Assembly: GCF_014697195.1 (NCBI RefSeq)
Contig: NZ_JACJRJ010000022.1
Span: forward strand, 29,571 to 93,570
DNA length: 64,000 nucleotides
DNA from: Cylindrospermum sp. FACHB-282
Lineage (GTDB): Bacteria > Cyanobacteriota > Cyanobacteriia > Cyanobacteriales > Nostocaceae
Direction of reading: 5' to 3'
The position numbers and the translations under genes are program-made. The notes below the pieces were generated by a model that ran no database searches, was not told where the DNA came from, and saw nothing but the letters and a program-made list of their open reading frames with translations. This document shows, in pieces, positions 11,035 to 21,500 of this stretch. How positions within the stretch are numbered: the stretch's first letter is position 1; each line of letters starts with the position of its first letter.

Positions 11035-11730
11035 ATGAAAATTTCTAAACTTCCCGGTTCTTGGCAGGCGGTACTTACAGAAGAGTTTGATAAACCCTAC
11101 TTTGGTAAACTTCAAGATTTTTTGGCAGACGAAAGGCTATTTGATACTGTCTATCCACCTGATGAAGATGTCTTTTCTGCCTTTGAATTAACACCATACG
11201 AAAAAGTGAATGTTTTGTTGCTGGGGCAAGATCCCTACCATGATGAGAACCAAGCGCATGGTTTATGTTTTTCAGTCAGGCCGGGTATTAAACCGCCCCC
11301 ATCATTGGTTAATATCTTCAAAGAACTTAAAGAAGATGTTGGGTTTGATCTTCCGAATAATGGCTATCTTGTAACCTGGGCTAAACAGGGTATGCTGATG
11401 CTAAATGCGGTATTAACGGTGAAGGCACATATACCAAATTCTCACAAGAATAAAGGTTGGGAAACTTTTACAGATGCGGTAATTAGTAAGGTTAATCAAA
11501 AGTCCGATCCTGTTGTTTTTGTTCTATGGGGCGGGTATGCACAAAAGAAGCTCAAGTTGATAGATACAAATCGGCACATTGTTATTCAATCGGCACACCC
11601 TTCGCCCCTTTCTGCACGTAATGGATTTTTTGGCAGCAAACCCTTCTCCGCGATCAATTCAGCATTGCGTTCCTGTGGCAAATTAGAGATTGATTGGCAG
11701 ATTCCAGACATTGAAAATTTAAAGAATTAG
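11035..11730 (+). CDS. ung: Uracil-DNA glycosylase
   Basis: LLGQDPYHDENQAHGLCFSV, HPSPLSARNGFFG. Confidence 0.98.
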   Translation: MKISKLPGSWQAVLTEEFDKPYFGKLQDFLADERLFDTVYPPDEDVFSAFELTPYEKVNVLLLGQDPYHDENQAHGLCFSVRPGIKPPPSLVNIFKELKEDVGFDLPNNGYLVTWAKQGMLMLNAVLTVKAHIPNSHKNKGWETFTDAVISKVNQKSDPVVFVLWGGYAQKKLKLIDTNRHIVIQSAHPSPLSARNGFFGSKPFSAINSALRSCGKLEIDWQIPDIENLKN

Positions 11731-11923
11731 GCTTAGGGGTAGGCCATCTTAGGCATTGGCATCAGAGTATTTTTTAGCCGCTTTTAGCCTGGAATCTCGA
11801 TGGTAGCGATATCCTACCCTTGGGAAAAACCTGTCCAATATTGGTCGGCCAATGCAAGGAAAGCGGCTTGGAGAATCTCGTTTTCACCCAAAATCTTGGG
11901 TGATGCCGCGCTGCGCACCGAGT

Positions 11924-13336
11924 TTACCCATCTAACGAGTAGATTTTGGATAAGGAACCGCCAATTTTGGATAACTTTAATGAAACCCCACAAACAGCAG
12001 CTAAAAGCCACCATGAGAACAGATTTAATCGGAAATCAAATAAGGTGACATCTACTGTATTAAATAGCATCCACCCGATTAGGACTAGAAGATAACTAAA
12101 AAATATTAATCTGTCTTTTGGCTCTATATCTTGTGACTTCCATAGCAATTGAACAGCTGCAATCAAAATACAACCGATGAAGCCAGAATATAAAAGAGCG
12201 CTGGGAAAGCCGGTTTCAGCAGATAGCATTAAAAACAAGTTGTGAGGATGACCTATGTTAATCTGCGTGTGTGCTTTGTAAAGTCCACTAAAACTGCGTA
12301 ACCCCCAACCAGTCAAAGGATGCTGTTGACTTAAAGACCAGGCAAATTCCCATTGGGTTTTTCGCATGAGGGCGACTGGTCTATCTGGATACATATCATC
12401 ATTTAACCGTGCCCAAATGGAATAAGGAACGAACTGGCGAAAAAATTGGGCGATCGCATTGGGAGCAAAAGCTGCTAATAGCACACCAGTGACCATAGCA
12501 GCGACACAACCCACCAGCAGCCGCCAACCTTGGTAGAGTGTAAAAGCTAAACAGGCAAAAATAGCGATCGCCCATCCATTCCTGGAGTTGGTCAAAATCA
12601 AGGCTACGAAATTAGCCACCACCGCTACGGTTAAGAAGATGAAGGGGATTGGGGATAAGGAAGAGGGAGGGGAATTATGGGAGAAAATTTTCCCTTGTCT
12701 CTTGCTAATAGCTGATATCCAATACCTGATATCCAATAGCTGATATCCAATACCTGATTGCCATTGTTCTAACCATAACCCTAATGCCAAGATGAAAATG
12801 AACGCCAGATAGGCAGCTAAACTGTTAGCGTGCATCAAAATTGAAGCCATCCGGCCTGGTGGTTCTCCCGTGGGTGCGATCGTCCACTCTAAAACAATCC
12901 ACAAAAATTGTAAATTCAAAGACCAGCCCCAAAACAACTGCCCAAAGCCCATAATGACTATGGGAGAGGAACTGATTACCAAAATCCAAGCCATTTGCCG
13001 TAATTGGGCGGGGGTCTGAATCAGGGCGCTAAGTCCGATAAAAACGAGAAAGAATGGCAAAAAATTAAATAAACCGAGGAGAGCATCTATTTTATTTTCA
13101 GCAAATCCAGCGGTGATGAGCAGAAATACGCTGAGGAGTGCCAATCCCCAATTCAGGGGGCGACGGTTAATTGTCTGGGATTGTTGCAGCCAAGTGAATA
13201 ATACTGCAAAACCTAAACCCACAGCCCCCAGAAATGGACTCAAGGGAAAGACAAACAATCCCAGTTGAGCGCAGTTCCAAGGGGATTGTAAACTAGGGTT
13301 GGGATGGTAAAAAGCCTTGTTCAAGCTAGCTCCCAA
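11924..13336 (-). CDS. O-antigen ligase/polymerase family membrane protein
   Basis: Polytopic; GRMASILMHANSLAAYLAFIF, NSRNGWAIAIFACL, HPLTGWGLRSFSGLY...HPHNLFLMLSAETGFPS Wzy_C-type signature. Confidence 0.85.
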   Translation of the reverse strand: MGASLNKAFYHPNPSLQSPWNCAQLGLFVFPLSPFLGAVGLGFAVLFTWLQQSQTINRRPLNWGLALLSVFLLITAGFAENKIDALLGLFNFLPFFLVFIGLSALIQTPAQLRQMAWILVISSSPIVIMGFGQLFWGWSLNLQFLWIVLEWTIAPTGEPPGRMASILMHANSLAAYLAFIFILALGLWLEQWQSGIGYQLLDIRYWISAISKRQGKIFSHNSPPSSLSPIPFIFLTVAVVANFVALILTNSRNGWAIAIFACLAFTLYQGWRLLVGCVAAMVTGVLLAAFAPNAIAQFFRQFVPYSIWARLNDDMYPDRPVALMRKTQWEFAWSLSQQHPLTGWGLRSFSGLYKAHTQINIGHPHNLFLMLSAETGFPSALLYSGFIGCILIAAVQLLWKSQDIEPKDRLIFFSYLLVLIGWMLFNTVDVTLFDFRLNLFSWWLLAAVCGVSLKLSKIGGSLSKIYSLDG

Positions 13337-14163
13337 GATTCAGCACGGGTGAGACGAATTTGGGCTAGGGCGAAGATAGTGGGGATGATGCGACCGTAAT
13401 TAGTAGCGATCGCTCTCCATCCCAAATCGGCAAAAAACCAAGCCCACATCACTGGCCCAGCAACGGCAAACACACTGCGAGCCGCCCCATAACGAGCTGC
13501 ATTGGCAGTCATACCCCGCCGCGCCATTTGCACAGCGACATAGTTTTTAAACTGGGTTGACGCTGCTTGAGTACCTGTAATTGCAGCTTCTTTAGCTACT
13601 TGATAGGTAGCAAAATGAAGAGCAAATTGACGAGCGATTTGTTTGAGTACCAAGGGCTGGAGGACAGAAGTCACAGCAAAGGCACTACCACCTTTAAAAA
13701 TTAACCCTAAAGGATCACGTTGCAATAACAGCGGTAGTGGTTGTTTGAGGTCAGATTTGACCAACTGGCGCTGCACCCGGACAGTCAATTTTTGCTTTTC
13801 CCGTTCCGGCAGTTTTTTCCACACCTTTCCTAATAGATGCAAAAATACCTCTGCTTCTAAATCAACAGTTGCTAACTGTTGAGAATAGGGAATTTTTAGA
13901 TAATTACATACTTGAATAAGTGCTTGTCGGTAACTTACTTGGTTAGTGCGTCCCCGCAAAACAGTCATTCCATCTGCTGCTAAAAAACGAAAGCGATTTT
14001 CTAGTGCGTCTAGCCAAGCCTCGCGGTTTTGGCTTTGGACTTGAATGGGTTCGGGTGTGTGAACATAATCCAGGGGATTAAACTTACGACTAAAGAGAAT
14101 TGCCGTTAAGTCCTGCAATTCACTTTCAGTTGCTAATTCTAGTACCGTCCTCAGTTCATCCAA
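13321..14163 (-). CDS. YaaW/UPF0174-like family protein
   Basis: MDELRTVLELATESELQDLTAILFSRKFNPLDYVHTP; overlaps start of the downstream O-antigen ligase gene. Confidence 0.75.
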   Translation of the reverse strand: MDELRTVLELATESELQDLTAILFSRKFNPLDYVHTPEPIQVQSQNREAWLDALENRFRFLAADGMTVLRGRTNQVSYRQALIQVCNYLKIPYSQQLATVDLEAEVFLHLLGKVWKKLPEREKQKLTVRVQRQLVKSDLKQPLPLLLQRDPLGLIFKGGSAFAVTSVLQPLVLKQIARQFALHFATYQVAKEAAITGTQAASTQFKNYVAVQMARRGMTANAARYGAARSVFAVAGPVMWAWFFADLGWRAIATNYGRIIPTIFALAQIRLTRAESWELA

Positions 14164-14315
14164 TTTTTCTTCCTCAATTCTGTGCAGCTTTTCTGTAACC
14201 TATTCTACTATTAGCCTTTGGCAGTCATGAGTAGTGTTGTGTCGAAGTGCTAACCTCTGTTGGGAAAACAATACAGCAGATGGGAAAATTTTTCACCCTT
14301 GATTTTTGAGGTTTT

Positions 14316-15380
14316 ATGACTGATATTGCGGTAATTGGTGCTGGTATGGCGGGTTTAGTCTGTGCCCAGCAGTTAAGTTTAGCGGGATATTCGGTGGTGG
14401 TTGTAGAAAAGTCTCGTGGTTTAGGGGGAAGAGTCGCCACACGGCGCTTGCAGGGAACTGTGGCGGATCATGGGACTTGTTATTTGAAGCCAAAGGGAGA
14501 ATTATTGCAACGGTTTGTGGAGTTGTTGGAAAAACGTCAAATTATCGAAGTTTGGACAGACAAAGTTGAGCAATTCAATTCTGACTCAAGACTCACAACC
14601 CAGAACTCCGCACTCTGTTATGTTGCACCAGAGGGCATGAGTGCGATCGCTAAATTTCTCGCCCAAGGTTTAGATATTTTACTAAATCAGCGTGCGATCG
14701 CCATCAACCCAACACCCGAAAATACTTGGCGTCTCACCTTAGAATCTAGCAACGCAGAAATCACCGCTAAAGCTGTAGTCGTCGCCATACCTGCACCCCA
14801 AGCTTTGGCCCTCTTAGCACCCTTGAGTGAAACTATATTAGATGCAGAGTTCTTGGATAACTTGGGTTCTGTAGAATTTTCCCCATCTATCAGCGTCATG
14901 GCTGGATATCCTCCCACCTCCCAGCCCTTCCCAAATTGGAAAGCCCTGACTTTTGTCAATCATGCCGATTTAGCATGGATTGGTTTAGATAGCAGCAAGC
15001 GCCCTCACCCCCAGCAACCACATTTTGTACTGCAAAGTAGCGCGAATTTCGCCCAACTTCACCTAGAAACTCAAGATTTACAACCAATTGGCAAATATAT
15101 GTTGCAAAAAGCAGCTGAGGCCTTATCCCTTCCTTGGCTATTCAATCCCGACTGGCTGCAAGTACATCGCTGGCGTTATGCCTTTCCTATCCAACCTTGG
15201 AATGCAGCTTTTTTATCTGCCACTTGTTCCCTACCTTTAGTTTGCTGTGGTGATTGGTGTGGGGGTAATCTTGTAGAAGGTGCAATGCTTTCTGGACTAG
15301 CAGCAGCTGGTGAAATTAACCATCAATTGCGGCATTTACCCCTAGACAACGTGAAGTTTTTTGAACTTTTCAACTCATAA
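14316..15380 (+). CDS. NAD(P)/FAD-dependent oxidoreductase (renalase-like)
   Basis: DIAVIGAGMAGLVCAQQLSLAGYSVVVVEKSRGLGGRVATRR Rossmann FAD motif; CGDWCGGNLVEGAMLSGLAAA. Confidence 0.9.
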   Translation: MTDIAVIGAGMAGLVCAQQLSLAGYSVVVVEKSRGLGGRVATRRLQGTVADHGTCYLKPKGELLQRFVELLEKRQIIEVWTDKVEQFNSDSRLTTQNSALCYVAPEGMSAIAKFLAQGLDILLNQRAIAINPTPENTWRLTLESSNAEITAKAVVVAIPAPQALALLAPLSETILDAEFLDNLGSVEFSPSISVMAGYPPTSQPFPNWKALTFVNHADLAWIGLDSSKRPHPQQPHFVLQSSANFAQLHLETQDLQPIGKYMLQKAAEALSLPWLFNPDWLQVHRWRYAFPIQPWNAAFLSATCSLPLVCCGDWCGGNLVEGAMLSGLAAAGEINHQLRHLPLDNVKFFELFNS

Positions 15381-15888
15381 TTTCATCTTTCCCTAGACTT
15401 AATTATCAGAATGGTAAGTTGCTATTTTTGTGACTTACCAAACCTATATCAAAAAATTCCGTTTAATCAACTACAAAAAATCAAAATTTTCAGAATTTTC
15501 ATAAGTAATGTAAATTACATAGGAAGTTTCACATTCTGAACATTTTACACTAATTAACATTGATTTATTCCATCTGAAATTGATCCCTGACTGTTTATGC
15601 TGCGTTTTGTGTATTTTTGGTCAAAGTTCTGAAAATCTGAAATAATTAGGACTATAGATATAAAATAACGCTGCTTTACCAGTCTATTGATGGCTATTTT
15701 CAGGGGATAGACTTTAACCGAAAATCAGCAAAATCAAATGTCTGATATAGTACCGTGATAAAACTTTGGGTTAGAGGCTAGATATCTATTACTAAAATTT
15801 CCTCTAACTAGTTATTAAGGCAGTTGGCATTGAGATAATTTGTGTGCCCTACAACTCACGAACTAGATTAACAAAGAAATAAGAAATC

Positions 15889-16242
15889 ATGAAAACATTA
15901 GTCAACCTACCACACCAATCAGTCATCAGCGAAATTGAAAGTGTTTTGGATACATATCCATACCATCCTTATCAACAAGCTTTTGCAAATCCTAACTTAC
16001 GCCAAGAGTTAATTACCTTCATTCTCAATCGTCTTCCTAGCTTTTACAGCGGTATTTCTGAAGAGCAAACGCCACTCCTAAACTACAAGTTACCCCGCAA
16101 TTCCTTTGAGCAAGAACTACACCTACAAAATTTAATTCACCAAGGTATTTGCTCAATCATCCAAGAAAAACCAGAATGGATGAATAATCAGCTACAGGAA
16201 CTAGTTAAACCAGTTTGTGAACCTGCTAACTGGTTTGGTTAA
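15889..16242 (+). CDS. ComFB-like family protein (candidate)
   Basis: 117 aa; RQELITFILNRLPSFYSG resembles the ComFB 'ALNRLPPLY' core. Confidence 0.5.
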   Translation: MKTLVNLPHQSVISEIESVLDTYPYHPYQQAFANPNLRQELITFILNRLPSFYSGISEEQTPLLNYKLPRNSFEQELHLQNLIHQGICSIIQEKPEWMNNQLQELVKPVCEPANWFG

Positions 16243-16616
16243 TATTTGGATCTTTTAGGACTTTTTTGTGGTTTAAGCTCATATCATGATTAACATCTGT
16301 GGTATGGGCTTTTTTTGCTAATCAATATTCACCGTTGAGTTGTGAGATTTTGTTTTACAAACCGTAGAGGCACAGGGAAAAGAGTGACAGGTTTCAGAAT
16401 AGATGAGTTACAGCTTTGTTTACGATATAGAGGGAAGAATTTCAAATCCTCGTGAACTAGAAAAGGATTTGAGTAAAACTACAGATGATATGAAAGTTCA
16501 AGTTTTCATTAGACCAAAATAGCTATATAGAAGTCCTAAACCATTCGTGAAAATCTCTCTTTATTCTCTCTGTGTCCTCTGCGTCTGTAGCGGTTAGTTT
16601 AAAAACACTTGTCTTT

Positions 16617-16998
16617 TCACCCCAAAGTCAATATTGCGGCTGAAAAATTTACAGATAACGGCAATAATTTCAACCATTGCAAACCTAACAGAGGTTCACG
16701 AATACCTGCACCAGCTAAAACAGGAATGATGTACTTCCTGTCCATCAAGTACAACTTTTCCTTCATACAAGTCAAATAAATCCTCACCCCTCGCCATCTG
16801 CATAATAACTTCACTGTCAATCTTAGACCAACCTAAAGTTTGAACATCTTGGATATCAAGTGCTAACCAACCTGTGGTAAAACCAGTATCTAATAAAGCT
16901 TCAACAGGAAAACTTTCTCCATCAGCAGTAATTAAATCAATTTCAAAAATTAACTCTCCAATCTCGCCGAACTTGCCAACAATCATATTCTTCCGCAA
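16617..16998 (-). pseudogene. Clan AA (retropepsin-like) aspartic protease, frameshifted
   Basis: 16696..16998 gives FPVEALLDTGFTTGWLALD...GKVVLDGQEV then HHSCFSWCRYS*; the other frame (16617..16820) continues IIPVLAGAGIREPLLGLQWLKLLPLSVNFSAAILTLG. Removing one base near 16731 joins the frames. Confidence 0.75.
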
Positions 16999-17300
16999 GT
17001 TCCTGTTTCATTCAAACGCATAATACCAATCATCCCACTGGGGTACTTTTGGCGAGCCTTTTTTACAGCAGCATTCTGATCTGGATCAATAAAATAGTCG
17101 CCGCTGTTTGGTTCAATAATAAAAAACCAATTGTAATGTTCCTCTATCAATTGAGGACTTACACTATCAAAAATTTCTCGATAGCGCTGTAAATGAGCTT
17201 TTTTTTCAGCTTCTCTTCTAGCTAATTCTTCCGGCGCTATTGTAAATTCTGGGAAGATTCTACCTTGACGATAACGGCGAACAGGTTTTGCTTGAGTCAT
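16983..17300 (-). CDS. Small conserved 'SGDY' protein partnered with aspartic protease
   Basis: RQGRIFPEFTIAPEELARREAEKKA...EEHYNWFFIIEPNSGDYFIDPDQNAAVKKARQKYPSGMIGIMRLNETGTCGRI; close paralog of 45232..45549. Confidence 0.8.
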   Translation of the reverse strand: MTQAKPVRRYRQGRIFPEFTIAPEELARREAEKKAHLQRYREIFDSVSPQLIEEHYNWFFIIEPNSGDYFIDPDQNAAVKKARQKYPSGMIGIMRLNETGTCGRI

Positions 17301-17413
17301 AACTTACTTACCTAATTCTATCTCACCCCAAAACACAAAGCTTTTCTTGGTGGTATCTACATTATAGGCACGTTGCAGCTAAATGAGGTGTAAATATTAA
17401 TTGTAAATCTCTT

Positions 17414-18211
17414 GTGGGGTGGGCCGGACAGCCCGCCATTGTGTACGCTTTATTGCAACAAGTGTATTCATCTAAAAAATACTGTAAAATTTCTTATTTG
17501 GTAACTGTTGATATTATAAAAGCTCTTTTTGATTATCATATAATCATATCTAACAGCAAACTACACCAAACAGAGATAATGGAAATGCTAATAATGAAGA
17601 CAACAGCAAAGTATTCACTATCAAAAATAAACTATTACCTGATATTTACCTTTCTAGGAATGTTTCTCATGTTCCCCGCCAAAGTATACGCCTGTGCGTG
17701 TTGTGCAAATGTAGGTACATGGTCAGAAACTTCCCAAAAAATTAGTGATTATGAATTTAATGAAATCAATCGTTTGCAGTTTTCCCCAACCGCCAAAGTT
17801 AACCAAACTCAAAGGGATGAGAATGTGGGGATATCTTCAAACTCAGCCAATTACACTTTTTCAGTAGTCAAAAATCAACGCCGCTGGAATTTACAGTTTA
17901 AAGATGAACAAGGAAAAACCGGAATTTTAACTTTAACCATTCCCCGCAACGCAGTTTCTTTCAAAACAGATTTGTACGATAATAGTCAAGGTGGAGGCAG
18001 TGGTGCATTACTCTATCAGGAATTGCGTTTAGAAGGTAAACTTTCAGGAAATGGTATCTTCACTAAAGGGATAACCCCTGATACAAAATTTCGGTTGGTA
18101 TTACAAGGAAGAGGAAATAATTGCACTTCCGCCGAAAACTTTAAAACATGGAATTTACAGGTTTTTGGTTCCCGTGCTGACTACTCATTTCGTGGTTCTT
18201 TTAAACCGTAA
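17414..18211 (+). CDS. Secreted/hypothetical protein with signal peptide (true start probably near 17581-17599)
   Basis: KINYYLIFTFLGMFLMFPAKVYACACCANVGTWSE hydrophobic leader followed by a Cys-rich mature start. Confidence 0.65.
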   Translation: MGWAGQPAIVYALLQQVYSSKKYCKISYLVTVDIIKALFDYHIIISNSKLHQTEIMEMLIMKTTAKYSLSKINYYLIFTFLGMFLMFPAKVYACACCANVGTWSETSQKISDYEFNEINRLQFSPTAKVNQTQRDENVGISSNSANYTFSVVKNQRRWNLQFKDEQGKTGILTLTIPRNAVSFKTDLYDNSQGGGSGALLYQELRLEGKLSGNGIFTKGITPDTKFRLVLQGRGNNCTSAENFKTWNLQVFGSRADYSFRGSFKP

Positions 18212-18387
18212 ATTTTTATTCTTTCATTTGGCGAAAACGCAAAGTTATTTTAAAAGATGTTGGAAAAGTCTTAAAATTGAAGTAGAAAACATCTCTCCTA
18301 CAAATGTAGAGATTTTACATGCAATGTCTCTACACACATTTAGGCTATAATTTATAGCATATTTCATCTGAGGGAGGTACACAAGGG

Positions 18388-18523
18388 CAGGCAAGATGCC
18401 CACCCCACAAGATTTATAATATTAAGATGTGTTGTGTACTTTATTCACTTGTGAAGTACTGTAAGCTGTTGGGCTTTTAATTTGAACATCAAGGGCGGGC
18501 AGGATGCCCACCCCACAAGAGTT
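18388..18523. repeat. Two copies of GGGC(A/G)GGCA(A/G)GATGCCCACCCCACAAGA interspersed repeat
   Basis: Near-identical units around 18388-18413 and 18492-18523; inverted related copy near 17410 (cttgtggggtgggc). Confidence 0.7.
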
Positions 18524-18545
18524 AGATTGAATGATCGTATGCAAA

Positions 18546-21500
18546 TTATAGGATTGTCAGCTTATCTATCTCTCCATAACCTCCACCACCGGGAGTTTCA
18601 ATTACAAAGATATCTCCCGCGTTCATTTCTACTACTGCTTTACTTCCTAATTCCTCCACAGTTCTATCACTCCTCTCAACATAATTTTTACCAACTTTAG
18701 CCACCTCACCACCATATAAACCAAAAGGTGCAATCACGCGATGATTTGACAAAATTCCTGCTGTCATTTTCTCTAGAAAACGTAGGCAACGGATTACACC
18801 ATTTCCCCCATGATGCTTTCCTTCACCACCACTATTTTCACGAATAGCAAAACTTTCTAAAATTACAGGAAAACGCCATTCTAAAACTTCGGGATCTGTT
18901 AAGCGGGAATTTGTCATGTGAGTGTGAACAGCATCTGTTCCATCAAAATCAGCACCTGCACCAGAACCACCGCAGATGGTTTCATAATATTGATAGCGTT
19001 GATTCCCAAATGTAAAATTATTCATTGTTCCTTGGGAAGCTGCTAATACACCCAACGCACCATATAAAGTATCGGTAATTGCTTGGGAAGTTTCCACATT
19101 TCCCGCCACAACAGCAGCAGGATAACGGGGATTTAACATACAACCGACGGGGTTGATGATTTCTAATGGTTTCATACACCCAGCATTTAAGGGAATATCA
19201 TCATTTACCAAAGTACGAAAAACATACAAAACGGCTGCTTTACATACTGCGGCTGGAGCGTTAAAATTGTTATTTAGCTGCTGGGGCGAAGTTCCTGTAA
19301 AATCAATTTTGGCACTACGATTTTCCCGGTTAATAGTAATTGCTACCTGGATAATGCTACCATCATCTAATGTATAGCTAAAACTCCCATTCTGTAAAAC
19401 TTCAATTATCCGCCGTACTGATTCCTCGGCGTTATCTTGCACAAACCCCATATAAGCTTGGACGGTTTCTAGGCTGTAGTGTTCTACCATTTTATACAGT
19501 TCTTGAACACCCCGCTCATTAGCAGCAATTTGTGCTTTTAAATCGGCGATATTTTGAGTTATATTTCTGGCTGGATAAGGTGTACTTCCTAGTAGTTCTA
19601 CTAATTCCTGTTCGCGGAATTCACCAACAGCAACAAGCTGAAAATTATCTAATAAAATTCCCTCTTCATCTACACTTTTGCTATTAGGTGGCATCGAACC
19701 GGGAGTAATTCCACCAATGTCTGCATGATGTCCCCGTGAGGCGACATAAAACAGAGGAAGATCCCCCTTTAAAGGAGAGGAAACAAATACCGGGGTGATA
19801 ACGGTAATATCTGGTAAATGAGTACCGCCGTTGTAGGGATTATTAGAAGCGAAGACATCACCAGGTTTGATAGTGTCGCCATAAGTTGCAATCAAAGCTT
19901 GCACACTTTCACTCATGGAACCGAGATGTACGGGAATATGGGGCGCATTTGCCACTAATTGTCCAGAAACATCGAAAATTGCACAGGAAAAATCTAACCT
20001 TTCTTTGATATTGACTGAAGAACTGGTATTTTGTAATGTGATGCCCATTTGTTCGGCGATCGCACGAAACAAATTATTGAAAATCTCCAGCATCACCGGA
20101 TCAGGGCGATTTTGGATTTTAGATTTTAGACTTCGTCGTGAGCGCTCAGTCGAACGATTTTGGATTAAAAATTGAGAATTGGTTTGTCTTTGCAATACTA
20201 GATGGTTGCGTGATGTTAACTCCGCTTTCCAATGGGGTTCAATCACATTCGTACCAGTTGCTTCCACAATAATTGCTGGGCCAAAAACAGAATCACCTGG
20301 TTGCAAATCTTCCCGCTGATAAACTGGCGTATTCCACCATTCCCCAGCCGTATACATCTGCACTGTAGCCATCGGCACAGCTTGATTATCATCCCTACGG
20401 GAAAATACCTTCTCCTCCGGCGCATCATGCCTCGCCACCACCTCAACCGTAACCGCCTCCACAATCAGCCGCTTCTCCGGTGCAACAAACCCATAACGCT
20501 GACGATGCAACCCCTCAAACTGACTTCGCATCGCCACCACATCACCAAAATCCACACTCAACGGCCCATCCGTCCCCTCATACCGCAAAAGCACCCGCCG
20601 ATAAACCTCTATCTTGGCGTCCTTGGCGTCTTGGCGGTTCAATTCCTCTTCCCCCTCCCTCACCAAAACCGCCAAAACCCCCTCCAAATCCAACCCAGCA
20701 CTCAAAACCGATTCCACCGCCCGTTCTCGAAACGCCCGTACATCCGCCAAACCCATACCATAAGCAGATAACACCCCAGCGTAGGGATGGATAAAAACCT
20801 GCTTCATCCCCAAAGCATCAGCAATTAAACAAGCGTGTTGCCCGCCCGCGCCGCCAAAACAACACAAAGTATACTCAGACACATCATAACCGCGCTGGAG
20901 AGAGATTTTTTTAATCGCATTTGCCATTTTATCAACGGCGATCGCCAAAAAACCTGCGGCTACTTCTTCCGGTGTGCGGTGATCCCCAATTTCCGCCGCC
21001 AATTTGCCAAAGGAACGCCTTACCACCTCTGCATCTAAAGGCAAATCCGCATTTAGTCCAAACACCTTGGGAAAAAACGCCGGTTGCAACTTCCCCACCA
21101 TCACATTACAGTCAGTTACCGTCAAGGGCCCCCCTTTGGAGTAAGCAGCAGGACCCGGATTTGCTCCCGCCGACTCTGGCCCCACCCGATAGCGAGAACC
21201 ATCGTATTGCACAATTGAACCACCACCCGCCGCTACAGTGTGAATTGCCATCATCGGCGTTCGCAGCCGCACCCCTGCCACTTCCGTTTCTAAAGTGCGC
21301 TCATATTCGCCATTATAATGAGCCACATCCGTAGATGTACCGCCCATATCAAAGCTGATAATCTGGTTAAATCCCGCCATCAGGCTAGTTTGCACCGCCC
21401 CCACAATCCCACCAGCAGGCCCTGATAAAATACTATCCTTCCCTTGGAAATTATGAGCGTCAGCCAGTCCTCCATTCGACTGCATAAACTGGAGGGAAAC

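Noticed and set aside
11800-12048. Short ORFs between ung and the O-antigen ligase gene
   Set aside because: Overlap the 3' end of the ligase gene or repeat-like spacer; unsupported.
20232-21334. Several plus-strand ORFs (Pro/His-rich) opposite 5-oxoprolinase
   Set aside because: Antisense to a well-supported gene; composition reflects codon bias of the other strand.
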